Notes: generated by a model from the sequence alone, not told the origin. 64,000 bases of DNA from Riptortus pedestris (GCA_019009955.1 CM032233.1:65091501-65155500); one strand, 5' to 3'. Shown: positions 25,128 to 37,698, counted from the first letter of the stretch. Made by a program: numbers and translations.

Positions 25128-25607
25128 TTTTAAAAGATTTCCCTTAAGGAAAATCAGCTATTGAGGTTGTACTCATGACGCGATTTTCAGAAATATTTTT
25201 CAAGTGTCCATCGATCGTACCAAATAGTTGAAGAAAATGAGGTCTGTTCAAAATTATGTATGTTTTTTGTCTGTTACCACTCTAGCGGTCGGCATTTTTG
25301 TTTTATCGTTGTGTCAAGTTCATTAACGTCTGAAATCGGTCAGTGGTTGGGAGGGGGGGGGGTTAGTGAGGGAGAATTTTGAAATTCGAAATATCTCCGT
25401 TATTATAAGTCGGATCGAAAAATTGTATAGAATCTATTTATGTTCAATACACATTTCATTTCTAGGATAAATTTGAAGTCCTGTTTCGTGCCCTTTTTAA
25501 GACAACAGAAATAGAGAATTTGATGTAGGATGACGAAATCAGAGTGTCATCGTGCAGGTAGAAAATCTGGTTACTTTACGGAGTACCAGCGTGACGGACT
25601 CTTTCCT
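25128..25607 (-). mobile_element. Family H copy, short, both ends present
   Basis: Reverse copy with right palindrome (TTTCCCTTAAGGAAAA), no TA microsatellite, a poly-G block, part of the core up to AATCTATTTATG, a diverged segment in place of the usual left module (25440-25550) and left end GAGTACCAGCGTGACGGAC. Confidence 0.75.
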
Positions 25608-25684
25608 TTATTAATGGTTTCACCAAACTGTAGCAAGAAGGTCGTTTTTTTTTTTCTTAATGTTACTATTAGGTACTAAACAAT

Positions 25685-27054
<1,370 letters not shown>

Positions 27055-27514
27055 AAAAAGTCCGTCACGCAGGGGCTGCGTAAACTAAGCAGATTTCTGC
27101 CTAATAACAACTGCAGTAGTAAGAAACCTATTCACGAAGGACGAACGAATAGTTAGGGAAACGGCCGCCAGAGCTCTCGGCGGAAAGTCCGAACATAGCC
27201 GACTCCTGCCGACCACACACAGAATACAAATGCAAATATCTCGGTTAATATTCAAGATACAGAATAAATGTAATTGTGAACAATATGTATATTAAATTTA
27301 ATTTGCAATAAGATTCATTCTATACAATTTTTCGATCCGACGCACAATAACGGAGATATTTTGAATTTTCAAAAATCCCCTCTCTAAACCCCCCCCCTCC
27401 CACTGGTCCGATTTCAACCATTAACGAACTTGATCTTCCTTTTTACATAAAACGATTAAATTCCGAGTTTGGTAACGATCAAACAAAAATTGCTACCGCT
27501 AGAGCGTTAACAGA

Positions 27515-27588
<74 letters not shown>

Positions 27589-27707
27589 AACGGACCTCAT
27601 TTTCGTCATCTCCTGGGTAGGATCGATGGACATTTGAAGAAAGTTTTCGAAACTCGCGTCATGAGTACGACCTCAATAGCTGATTTCCCTGAAGGGAAAT
27701 CTGCTAA
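27055..27707 (+). mobile_element. Family H copy, module A, complete
   Basis: Left end AAAAAAGTCCGTCACGCAGG, module A (CTCTCGGCGGAAAGTCC, ATAGCCGACTCCTGCC), core, poly-C block, CGCTAGAGCGTTAACAGACC, (TA)n 27518-27586, right palindrome TTTCCCTGAAGGGAAA and TCTGCTAA. At 27089-27100 the subterminal hairpin has collapsed: AGCAGATTT runs straight into CTGCCTAAT, with the roughly 30 bases between the two arms deleted. Confidence 0.92.
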
Positions 27708-28751
27708 CAATACTGATATGAGTGTGAAAGTCTGATGTGATGCCAGAGGATTCTCATCTCGAATGAATATCAGCGAATTTGCAAAATGCTACAAAATGAA
27801 TACTTCTTCTCCCTGTATATGACAACCAATTTTAATAAATGTCTTAGGGTATAATTTCCAGACGAACAGAAAAATTGAAACTTTGGATATCATTGCTCAA
27901 ACTGATATCAATGATATCAAAAAATACAAACCAAGATGTGAAACATTGTTTTTGTCCAAGCGAAATAGAAGAAAAATATGATGAAAACATTTTATAGGAC
28001 TTCGGGAGGGGGGTGGGTCATGGAATAATAACACTAGATTCTATAAATGAACTGAAACTCAATAAAACATTTTGTGGATAACGATGAATAAATGGAAAAC
28101 AATTAGATACGACACTGTCGAAATAAAAAGAAATATTTATGATGGGTTGTACACATAATGTATTGAAAAATGTATACCCCACTTAACTCAATAAACTGCA
28201 GTTGAGGTAAAACATCTAAACCTTAAAACATTGAAATCTTCTTGATTGTCTTCATTGGCACTGCATGTTTCACGCCAAAGATCGCTTCTTCAGGAGCACA
28301 ATTTATTAACAGTTGACCACAACTACATTCTAGAAATTGACCTTCCAGGAAATGATCTTGATTTGTACTCCTAACAAGAGGTCCTATCTATATGATTTAG
28401 ATATGTTAAATTGTTAACAAATGTTGTTCCTGAATAGGCATCCTATGACGTAAAACATGTAGAACCAGTAACGGCTATCATTGGACCAATTGCCACAACT
28501 GCAGTTTTATTTTACTTTTAAGATTTGAGTGATTTTCTTGAAATTTAGCGCTCTCGACAGTAATGGCTATTACAAGAGCAATACAAATCTCTCCAGAACT
28601 GTATTTTTGGCTGTGGGCTGTTGTGCGTGCATGCGTCATTAGTCCAAAAACAAAGTGAGATATATTATTTGTGCCGTATGAGGGTGATCCCGAATTCAAG
28701 AATGAAGAACAAATTCTCCCTAAAAACTATACTTTTGTTAGATTTTCCTTT
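27708..28751. other. Unannotated stretch with weak stem-loop motif
   Basis: On the minus strand at about 28268-28302, CTGAAGA-A-GCG...CGT-GAAACATGC resembles the CTGAAGA/GAAA motif with only a 3-bp stem. The 73-codon minus frame at 28478-28699 is unrecognised. Confidence 0.4.
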
Positions 28752-29366
28752 TAGTAGATGTCCCTTAAGGGAAATCACCTATTGAGGATGTACTTGCCGC
28801 GATTTTCTCAAATTTATTCAAAAATTCGTCGATCCTACCTGGGAAGAATAAACGAAAAAGAAGTCCGGGCAAACTTTCTGATTAACCATTACCAAACTTA
28901 AAATTTCATAAAAAAAAAAAAAAAAACTAAGGTCAAGATCGTTAATGGCTGAAATTGTAACAAGGGGAAGTGTTCAGAGGAGTTAGTAAATCGAAAATCC
29001 AAAACATCTCTGCTATTATAAGCCGTATCAAAACTGTTATATAACAAGTCATTTGAGTTTTTACTTTACTATAAATGTTGCTCTATGATTTTTTTTTTGT
29101 ATTTACATTTTTATAATGCGAGTTATCTGTATTTCCTTGTTGTCTGCCTTCAGTAAACCACCACTTCCACGCATCGAAGTTTTACATTGAGCAACTGAAT
29201 TACTACATCTCATGTCCAGCTTACATTTTAATTCATGTTTCTATGGCCTTCTTCTGCATGTGTCCATTTCTCCAGAAGGAAAAATAGATTGTGAGATGAG
29301 ACCATAAGTGTGTCATTACAAAATGTCGGAGATCGTCAACGCAGCCCTTACGTGATGGACTTATTT
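28752..29366 (-). mobile_element. Degenerate family H copy
   Basis: Reverse copy with a good palindrome (GTCCCTTAAGGGAAATCA), TCGATCCTACCTGGGAAG, an A-run at 28910 in place of the microsatellite, decayed core, CTTCAGTAAACCACCACTTCC of module B, then a non-family insertion or decayed stretch (29190-29330) before the left end CAACGCAGCCCTTACGTGATGG. Confidence 0.65.
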
Positions 29367-29454
29367 TTTATTTCACGAGGCCTGCCAGCGCAATGTTCTC
29401 AAGTGCTGGAAGCAATAATGGCTTTTACCACATCAACCCATGTATTCTTTAAAT

Positions 29455-29725
29455 ATAAATCAGATGAGTAGAAGTAGGGGTTTACAAAAAACTGAAAAGA
29501 AGAAAGTACGAATCAAAACCCCCTTAATATTCGAGTTACGGAAAAATGTATGCAACAGTTGTAGATCATCAATAGTTTAACAAGATAGGTCTAACAATAT
29601 TTATAGATGAGCTTCATAATAACACAGATATAAACAATATTCGAATTCCCCATCTCTCAAAACCCTACTTATTCCTGGTGCGGTGACAGTCATTAACGAT
29701 TATGATCATTAGTGGCGAATGAAGC
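29455..29725 (+). mobile_element. Degenerate family H relic, core and module B
   Basis: GAGTAGAAGTAGGGGTTTAC, CCTTAATATTCGAGTTACGG, GCTTCATAATAACACAGATAT, CCCCATCTCTCAAAACCC and CAGTCATTAACGATTATGATC match the forward core in order. Ends missing. Confidence 0.55.
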
Positions 29726-29799
29726 AGTTGATTATCGAGCATAGCAAAGATAAATAAACATTTTCGAGTCAATAAATATAATCTTAATTGATAATGTCA

Positions 29800-30026
29800 T
29801 CACGGAATGTATTTTCATTTAACAAAGTATCGGTTGAATACAATATTTGGTATTTGAGCTTGGAATAAGACTTTTCATTATATGTTCGCTTATTGTTAGA
29901 GTAAGATCACTAAAAAGAGGGGAGGGGATAAGAGTTACTAAATCCTGAAAATTTAAAAATGCAAAATCTTGGTTAAAATACAAGATAGAGAAAAAGTGTG
30001 TAGAACAACATTTATAGAACATTAGC
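29800..30026 (+). mobile_element. Degenerate family H relic, module B
   Basis: GAATACAATATTTGGTATTTG, GCTTATTGTTAGAG, AATGCAAAATCTTGGTTAAA and TAGAACAACATTTATAGAACA match module B and the start of the core. It lies directly downstream of another relic in the same orientation. Confidence 0.55.
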
Positions 30027-30788
30027 TAGGATACCTGCCTTCTCTCGGGAATTCATTTGAGGCTGAATGATGACGGTATTTTGTTTTACAAGGCTTTACT
30101 TTGCACAATATTCTTACATTTTCCCGTCTCTGTGTTTAGGGTTTATATCTGAGTACCCGGCGCTGCGAGGGATACGTTAATAATAAAAGTATTTGTTATG
30201 TACTTAATGCTTCACTATCCACAATATTTTATATTACCCGTTTTCTGTGCATATAGCTCTTTTTTATAGCATAATCATAGAATATAGTACTAAATATATA
30301 ATTCATAATCATAGAATGTATTCTGTATTCCAAACCAAGTATGAATAAAAATGCATTTCTCCAAAAGCGGTCCAAAGCAAAACGATGGCAGTTGTTTTAT
30401 GTATATAATAATCAATATTAAAAATACTCTTTTATATCTCTGGAACGCAAGAAGTATATTTATATTGGTACTAAGTATGTTCAGTAAAATATATTAACGG
30501 AGCAGACTTCAATAATTCCAGAAATAACGGGTGTAACTCTTCAGCATTCATTATTTTAAATTATATATTAATGAGACTTAAACAAATTCACATTTCTGAG
30601 AGAAACACTACATTACTAAATGTATAAGCATAATATCATATGTAGATATAAACCAATGGCAGATAGAGTGGGGTTGGGTAGAAGTGATTATAACCTATTT
30701 GGGTATTCCTGCCATAATACATCTACCTGTTACACTTAAATAAGTTTTCCTCACTTCAAACCCTCCCAGTATTAAAATCCTAGAGTTT
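30027..30788. other. Unannotated AT-rich stretch
   Basis: No gene or repeat recognised. Confidence 0.45.
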
Positions 30789-31871
30789 TGTGTATATGTT
30801 ACCGGTAAATCTTAGGATTGACCAGAAGCGTTGGTAAATGTCCGATTTTATCTTTCAAATCGGACTTTAGCCAGTAAATCTTAGGATTTCCCAAGAGGCT
30901 CGGTAAAAGCTAGAATTATCTCAATCAGGATGCGTCTTTCGGACTTTTACCCACAGATTTTGATAAATCCTAACATTTGCCAGCGTCTGCCGGCAAAAGT
31001 TGGAATAAAGGTTATTTGAAATGAAATTTTTAGAATATGTTTTATTATTATTTGTTACAGCATGGGAGAGAATCGTGGCTTTGAATTGCTTTTCATATTA
31101 GCTAACTTGCACAAAAATATCTTATTCGAACATTTTTTTTAAGCAGTTGCATTTTTTGAAACCCTGGCCACGAACCAATGACTGTTGACGACCTGCGGTG
31201 CGAAGGCTTATCTCTTCGTTGAGCACTTCATCAGGAGACATGAAGTTCTCGGTGCAAATTGTAAACTGATTACGTGAATATAATGTATCCAATTTTCCTG
31301 AAGAAGTTCCGAGTTGGTAGAAACCATCTCCTTTTTTGACGATCACTGCAATCATACTTTTGGGGCGGATTTTAGATCGGTCGGCATCAGGAATTTTGAT
31401 CCTCACGTTCTGGCCAACTTCGGGATCTGGGAATTTTCCTTTCGTCGTTTTTTCCATTTTCTTGGCCTGTGATTCAAGACTTTCCCTTGCTGCTTGGCGA
31501 ATTTCTTTAACAGAGCAAATCCTCTTTTCGGTGGCAGATAACTTATTATTGGCACTTTCTTGCTGAAGTTATGGGGGAGTATCCCTGTCCCCACTCCTCT
31601 TCACTGGACATTTACCAATAAGCATTGGGAAATCCGCACATTTACCAAACAGCATTGGTAAAAGTACGAAATCTCACATTCATTTAATGTTTTTCGGGCA
31701 TTTACCAAGGCAGACGGTAAATCGGGGATTGACCAACTGCCAAGCGGTAAAAGCTCGAATTTCATCTACATTTCGGACTTTAACCAGTGCTCTTGGTAAA
31801 TCCTAGGATTTACCGGTAAATCCTGACATTTACCACACTTCGGGGTTTTACAGTAACATATACACTCAGAA
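30789..31871 (-). mobile_element. DNA transposon remnant with inverted ends and motif arrays
   Basis: The left end GTGTATATGTTACCGGTAAA (from 30792) and the right end, whose complement reads GTGTATATGTTACTGTAAAA (ending about 31868), form inverted termini. Both flanks are packed with GGTAAA/TTTACC motifs, many in short hairpins such as TTTACCAA-acagca-TTGGTAAA near 31642 and the perfect palindrome GGTAAATCCTAGGATTTACC near 31794. Between them is a minus-strand frame for a protein C terminus. No clear target duplication is visible. The interior has lost most of the coding region. Confidence 0.7.
31122..31562 (-). pseudogene. C-terminal fragment of KRAB-A-domain-2-like (KRBA2-like) transposon protein
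   Basis: The frame is open from just after a stop near 31565 to 31122, about 147 codons; the ATG at 31457 is probably internal. Recognisable in order: ATEKRICSVKEIRQAARESL, then PDPEVGQNVRIKIPDADRS, LYSRNQF, EISLRTAGRQQS and GQGFKKCNC. From memory this order matches the C-terminal region of proteins annotated as KRAB-A domain-containing 2-like in many invertebrates, which follow an integrase-type domain and end in a cysteine-rich stretch. Here the cysteine region breaks off after CNC and the catalytic part is absent, so it is a relic. A 63-codon frame at 31403-31594 overlaps it in another phase. Confidence 0.6.
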
Positions 31872-32139
31872 TATTAAAGGAATCTTAAGCTAATTGCGTA
31901 AGCAAATCAATGTAATGTAAGGTTAGTAGTGGGGAAACAGGTAGGAAGACTCCCACCCCTTCTCGCGACACTCAGTGGTGACAACCAATCTCTCATTTAT
32001 TTACATTGAGTTATGTTAACAATTCTGGTTGCATTATCTTCACAATACATAAAGTGCTTGCTCAATTAATTTTCCTGTTATAATTAAATTAAATATTAAA
32101 TACATTTAAGGGGAAACTGACATTGCAGATTAATTAATG

Positions 32140-33365
32140 TTTGGGAGAGAGGGAGGGGCATGACATTATACTTAGCTCTTCGTTGAACCTGTTAACTGCG
32201 TTTAAATATTTATATGGATTTGAGAATATTAATGAAACAGTGATAATCTATCGAGGTACCAAATTTAATAATTCATGTATGGACCGAATTGGTGACTTTA
32301 TAAAAAAAATCGATGCAAATTACTTGCTTTATAAATTGTGTTTATATATTATACGACAAAAATGTACAAAACAAAAGTTACTCTAAATATCAAAACAAAC
32401 AACTTTTGTTAAGTCAACGTTCGCCATAAATCCAATAAGAAACGAAATATAGCGATTTTTCATTTCATAGCTCCCTTACAACCCCCACTCCTGTTCATTC
32501 CTCAAAATGTAAATATTGCTTATAATCAAGATGGCGTTAACATCAACCCAAAATCGGAGTTTCGTTCATTTCGGTTTAGCCTTTCGTGTCCTTTGAAATT
32601 CTTGACCCTTCCCATAGTATCTCGGGTACATCTCATTTAGACTTCATTATACGGCAAAAGTGAATTTACCAAAAGTTATTTTAAACTACACAGTAATCAA
32701 CTTTTTTAATGAGCGCGTGTGCCGAAAACAAATAAGTTTCGAGATATCGGACCTCCCTTACAACCCCCAAACCTGTTCGTCTCTGAGAATATTAATATAG
32801 CCTAGGGCTTCTTAAACTTTTGTAATTTACGACCCCATTTATGATTGCGAGTTTCTTGACGACCCCATACAAATATAAAAGAAAAATAAATTAATATTTT
32901 TTGATGATTTATTAATTAGGTAACAATATACATATACATATGAAAATATATATAAGTTTAGAATTCGTTTTGAAACATACAAAAATCCAATATTAAAAAT
33001 TGCACAAAAAATTACAAAATTTTATTTATTATAGTTTCAAAAATAAAAGTGGATTCTGAACTTCTTAATTCTCTCGAATATATTCAAGTAAGTATTAAAT
33101 TAAAGTATAATTTAAAAATTTATTGATAAGTTGTAACTGAAGATAAAACATAAATTGTTTTTTTATCTCTCGCGACCCCAGAATTTTGCTACGCGACCCC
33201 AAATGGGGTCGCGACCCATAGTTTAAGAAGCCCTGATATAGCCTAAAGTCTAAGTTGGGTTACATGTAATTTACGTACCAAGTTTCATAAAATTCGGTTC
33301 AGTAGTTTAAGCGTGAAAAGGTAGCAAACAAATAGACAGACAACCAAATCCAAAAATTGTTGAAA
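32140..33365 (-). repeat. Tandem-unit repeat family T, copy 1 (hosts a MITE)
   Basis: In reverse orientation it matches 52425-53360. Shared phrases include (as complements) TATTTCGTTTC-TATTGG, AAAGCAAGTAATTTGC, TCGATAGATTA and CCTTTTCACGC-AAACTACTGAACCG. The phrase AACAGGAGTGGG-GTTGTAAGGGAG and its surroundings recur inside at about 280-bp spacing (near 32483 and 32766). The end around 33300-33345 (TTCGGTTCAGTAGTTTAAGC) resembles 3' regions of many insect retroposons. An 81-codon frame at 32141 is incidental. Confidence 0.65.
32803..33235. mobile_element. hAT-type MITE, 433 bp, with 8-bp target duplications
   Basis: Terminal inverted repeats AGGGCTTCTTAAACT and AGTTTAAGAAGCCCT enclose about 430 bp with no coding capacity. 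The 8-bp duplications ATATAGCC lie at 32795-32802 and 33236-33243, the hallmark of hAT transposition. Near the right end GGGTCGCGACCC-type repeats (33176-33220) form subterminal palindromes. It is inserted in the family T repeat; the uninterrupted equivalent at 52,505-52,520 confirms the empty site. Confidence 0.9.
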
Positions 33366-33440
33366 TTGTGCTTATGACACAAGAAAAGAAAAAGTGCCAT
33401 AAAATTTCCAGAAAAAATGAATGTACAGACAGAGGTTACA

Positions 33441-33809
33441 CATATATATAGATTACATTTTCAACAAGATTAGTTATGAACAATGTTTCAATCCGACTCC
33501 CGTTAAGAGAGATATTTTGAATGTTTTGCATTTCTTCCCCTATAACCCCCCCCCCACTCGGTTCGGTTCAGCTGTCAACGATCTCACATCTTTAGTTTTA
33601 CATGAAAGCCTTATATATCGATTTTGGTAAAGACTAAACGAAGTTGCGCCCGCTAATACGGTAAAAGACAAGTCAATATATAATTTTAAGAGGCCTTGAT
33701 TTTCGTCATCTCTTAGGGATCATCTATGGTCTTTAAACCAAATGTTTTAAGCAATCGTGTTATTATTACAAGCTCAGTAACTGATTTTCTTTAAAGGAAA
33801 TTTCAAGTT
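33441..33809 (+). mobile_element. Degenerate family H relic
   Basis: Forward core and right end: ATTACATTTTCAACAAGATT, CAATCCGACTCCCGTTAAG, a poly-C block, GTCAACGATCTCACATC, GATTTTCGTCATCTCTTAGG and a decayed palindrome TTTTCTTTAAAGGAAA. No microsatellite survives. It lies 50 bp upstream of a younger copy in the same orientation. Confidence 0.65.
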
Positions 33810-33858
33810 GCAAAAACTTAAAGGTCAGTATTATAATATTTCTTTTTACGCCATAATA

Positions 33859-34351
33859 AAAAAGTCCGTCATGCAGGGGCTGCGTAAACTAAGCAGATTT
33901 CCCACGTGAAGTTTTACAATAGAGAAATCTGCCTAATAACAGCTGTAGTAGTAAGTAACCTCTAAACCTATTCACGAGGGACGAATAGTTACAGAAACGG
34001 CCGCCAGAGCTCTCGGCGGAAAGGCCGAACATAGCCGACCACTCGCAGAATACAAATGCAATTATCTCGGTTAATATTCAAGATACAGAATAAATGTATA
34101 ACACAATATTTATAGTAAATTAAATTTGCAATAAGATTCATTCTATAAAATTTTTCGATCCGACGCATAATAACGGAGATATTTTGACTTTTCGAAAATC
34201 CTCCCCTCTAAATCCCCCCTCCCATTGGTCCGATTTCAGCCATTAACGAACTTGATCTTTCTTTTTACATAAAACGATTAAATTCCGAGTTTGGTAACGA
34301 TCAAACAAAATTTCCGACCGCTAGAGCGGTAACAGACAAATATATATATAG

Positions 34352-34390
<39 letters not shown>

Positions 34391-34528
34391 TATAAATATA
34401 CAGTTTTGAACGGAATTCATTTTCGTCATCTACTAGGTAGGATCGATGGACATTTGAAGAAAAATGTCGAAAATTCCGTCATGAGCACAACTTCAATAGC
34501 TGATTTCCCTCAAGGGAAATCTGCTAAA
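33859..34528 (+). mobile_element. Family H reference copy, module A, complete
   Basis: Best copy for the family's layout. The left end AAAAAAGTCCGTCATGCAGG is followed by a terminal hairpin (GCAG-GGG-CTGC) and a subterminal hairpin pairing GCAGATTTC (33893-33901) with GAAATCTGC (33924-33932). Then come module A (CGGCCGCCAGAGCTCTCGGC), core (TTTCGATCCGACGCATAATA), CCCCCCTCCCA block, AAACGATTAAATTCCGAG, CGCTAGAGCGGTAACAGAC, an interrupted TA tract at 34339-34400, TTTTGAACGGAATTC and the palindrome TTTCCCTCAAGGGAAA with TCTGCTAA. There is no coding capacity. Subterminal inverted repeats, a 3' hairpin just before CTAA and a central microsatellite fit Helentron-associated elements (HINE, the Drosophila DINE-1 type); a Helitron-like or MITE origin is the alternative. 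Confidence 0.85.
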
Positions 34529-35573
34529 ATGTTCAGAGTTAGAAGAATTACTTCCGTTATAAAAGTTTAGCAGCATATTTTTGGTCTGGTGGTAGATTTT
34601 ATTGAATGTAAATTTTATCTATTTCAACTTCTGAACGTATATAAATAGTTTTAAATCATTCAAACTCATTTCATCACAACGATTGGCAGTATAATAATAA
34701 TATAATATTTACAATTAACAATTCCTAAAGTGCTATTTTTTTTCTCGAGAAATGGAATGGGCCGTCGAGAAAAGCAGTCAGCTCCTTTTTCCAGGACGAA
34801 GATTTTGTTTCTTCTTATAATGGACTTATAATAGATTCCCCCGAAGGAAAGAATTTTCTCATTAACACGTTATTTTAATTAAAAATTCTGAAGACTTTGT
34901 GTTTAAAGAGGAGATAAAGGATTAAAACCGCTCCTTGTAAGTGTATTGAAGGCCATGCAGCCTTTAAAGAATTTTCGAGTTTTAATATTTTATACATAAA
35001 TAGGAAAAATAGCATAACATTGGAGTTATTTCAGACTGTTTCGAAAGTTGTTTTTTACACTCTGGAAATGCAATTTAATAAACGATATGCATTCAATATG
35101 CAACATATGAATTCTGCATATTAATTGAATTTGCATGTTTCCAGCACCTGTATCCAAGTTCTCGACATTGTATTATTATCATAAATGTAAACTACTTTAA
35201 ATATGAGAGCTTAAACAACATTCGTTTTGGCCAGCCGCGAAACACAACTACTTGTCTTATTTAATATAATTGAATTCAAGAAAGGGAACTGAAATCGGTA
35301 TATTTGTTTAATAATCAATACCCAGTATTAATTCTCTTTCAGTTGAAGTTATACTCAATTTTGGAGAATCAAATCAAAGTATATTTTAATTATTCCTTTC
35401 TTTGGTAATATGACCAATGATTCAGAAGGTTAGTGTATGTACATATATATACGGGGTATCCTACGAGATGTTCCGCTTCGCTTAATCATTTTATTTGGAT
35501 TAGTGAATTGATTCCAAGGGATTTATCTCTTTTTTTTCTGATGATATTAAACCCGACGTTAATTTTAGCAGAT
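34529..35573. other. Unannotated AT-rich stretch
   Basis: Nothing recognised. It separates two family H copies in opposite orientation. Confidence 0.45.
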
Positions 35574-36178
35574 TTTCCTTCAGGGAAATCAGCTATTGAG
35601 GTCGTACTCATAACGCGGTTTTCGAAAAATTTCTTCAATCCATCTTCAGTACATCGATCCTACCCAGGAGATGACGAAAATGAGGACCGTTCAAAACTAT
35701 ATATATATATAACACTCTAGTGGTAATCGTTTTATGTAAAGAGAAAGATCAAGTACGTTAATTGCAGAATCCTGACCAGTGGGATGAGAGGGGTTAGAGG
35801 GAGGCAATTTCGAAAATTCAAAATATCTCTGTTACTATACGTCGGATCGAAAATTTGTATAGGTCCAATCTTTTTGAAAATTAAATTTAATATAAATATT
35901 GTTATGTACATTTATTCTCTATCTTGAATATTAACCAAGATGTTTGTATTCCTATTAACTGTCTGCTGATAACTGGCGAGATTAGATCGGCTGATGTCGG
36001 TTCTATTCGGGACTTTCCGCCGAAAGCTAGTCCGGCCGTTTCCGTAACTGTTCGGATCTCGTGAAATTGGTTTAGAGACTCTTTACTACTACTGTTATTA
36101 GTAGGCAGATTTCTCTGTTGTAAAACTTCACGTGGGAAATCTGCTTAGTTTACGCAGCCTCTGCATGAGGGACTTTTT
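35574..36178 (-). mobile_element. Family H copy, module A, complete
   Basis: Reverse copy with palindrome TTTTCCTTCAGGGAAA, GATCCTACCCAGGAGATG, a very short TA tract (35697-35710), partial loss of the AGCGGTCGC block, core, module A (GGGACTTTCCGCCGAAAGC, TACTGTTATTAGTAGGCAG) and left end GCAGCCTCTGCATGAGGGAC. Confidence 0.9.
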
Positions 36179-37007
36179 ATCTATATTGTAGGAATATGAT
36201 TTCTTGAACCTAACCTTTTTATTTTATAAGAGAACTCTTATTATTTCTAGAATCTCTTTTTTTTTTATCTCTTATTCTAATTCTATATAAAATTTGATGA
36301 AAAACATGCCTAACAGTTATAATAAAACATGGTTTTTAGTACGCACTCAATTAATGTACAAACCTCTAAATCTCTAATTTTTGTAGTCTTTGAAAATAAT
36401 TCAAAACATCAATTCTTTTCACAATACATTAATTGTTTCGAGTGAGGGGTATTCAGACAGCGAACAGGATGGGTTAAAAAAAAACAATCACAGAATTAGG
36501 GATTAGTACAACAATTGAGTTAGTACTATAAACAAAATTTTAGGGTAATTATTAAGCATGTTTTACTATACGCAGCTTCCAAGATTTTTAATTTTTTCCC
36601 TAAGTATAAAGACTTGAAAGTTTGTATAGTGGCACAAAATAGCCTTAAGTGAAGAGTCCATGGGTAGGAGTGGGATGTGCACCATTAATAATCGAATTAA
36701 ATAAACCTGTGCAACACATCCAGGCATTTTGGCGCTGATTCTTACCTTTTGTTTATATATTACAGTCTGTTTATATTACGTATCTCTAGATACGATGCAT
36801 AAGATCAGAGATATTTAGGACTCGTGTTTCATTAACTCCCTCCAAATTCCTCAACTAATGTTCCTAAGTCTTTTGTTGCATGTTTACGGCACTTATGCTC
36901 AAAGAGAAAAATGACGTCATAGTTTTTGCCCAGCTGCCTATCAACGCCGTTGCCTAGCACCCCATGTCCCAGTCACTACCTCCATGGCCACTTGGTAGAA
37001 GAAGAAA
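36179..37007. other. Unannotated stretch, possible H relics
   Basis: TTAAGCATGTTTTACTATACGCAGC at about 36555-36580 and CTAGATACGATGCATAAGATCAGAG near 36787 faintly resemble family H pieces. No gene seen. Confidence 0.35.
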
Positions 37008-37498
37008 AAAAAGTCCGTCGCGCAGGGGCTGCGTAAACTAAGCAGATTTCCCACGTGAAGTTTTGCAGTAGAGAAATCTGCCCAATAACAGCTGTAGTAG
37101 GAAGGGATCTCTAAACCTATTCAGGAGGGACGAATAGTTCCGGAAACGGCCACCAGAGCTCTCGGCGGAAAGTCCGGAACATGGCGGAATCTTGCCGATC
37201 ACACACACAATACAAATGCAAATATCTCGGTTAATATTCAAGATAAAGAATAAATGTATAGAACAATATTTATAGTAAATGTAATTTACAATAAGATTGA
37301 TTCTATACAATTTTTCGATCCGACGCATAATAACGGATATATTTTGAATTTTCAAAAATCCCTGTTCTAACCCCCCCCCCCCTCCCACTGGTCCGATTTC
37401 AGCCATTAACGAACTTGATCTTCCTTTTTACATAAAACGATTAAATTCCGAGTTTGGTAACGATCAAACAAAAATTACGACCGGTAGAGCGTTAACAG

Positions 37499-37565
<67 letters not shown>

Positions 37566-37698
37566 TATATATAATTTTGAACGGACCTCATTTTCGTCAT
37601 CTCCTGGGTAGGATCGATGGATATTTGAAGAAATGTTTCGAAACTCGCGTCATGAGTACGACCTCAATAGCTGATTTCCCTTAAGGGAAATCTGCTAA
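37008..37698 (+). mobile_element. Family H copy, module A, complete
   Basis: Left end AAAGTCCGTCGCGCAGGGGC, subterminal hairpin intact, module A (GAGCTCTCGGCGGAAAGTCC), core, C12 block at about 37370, (TA)n 37502-37575, TTTTGAACGGACCTC and a perfect TTTCCCTTAAGGGAAA before TCTGCTAAAA. The 122-codon minus frame at 37038-37406 is a by-product. Confidence 0.93.

Noticed and set aside
33859..34528. Family H as a classical MITE with terminal inverted repeats
   Set aside because: The inverted word AGCAGATTTCCC is subterminal and the two ends are asymmetric; I also see no consistent target duplications. A MITE origin is not fully excluded.
37038..37406. 122-codon minus-strand frame
   Set aside because: It lies entirely inside a family H copy and reads through its poly-C block; homologous copies do not keep the frame.
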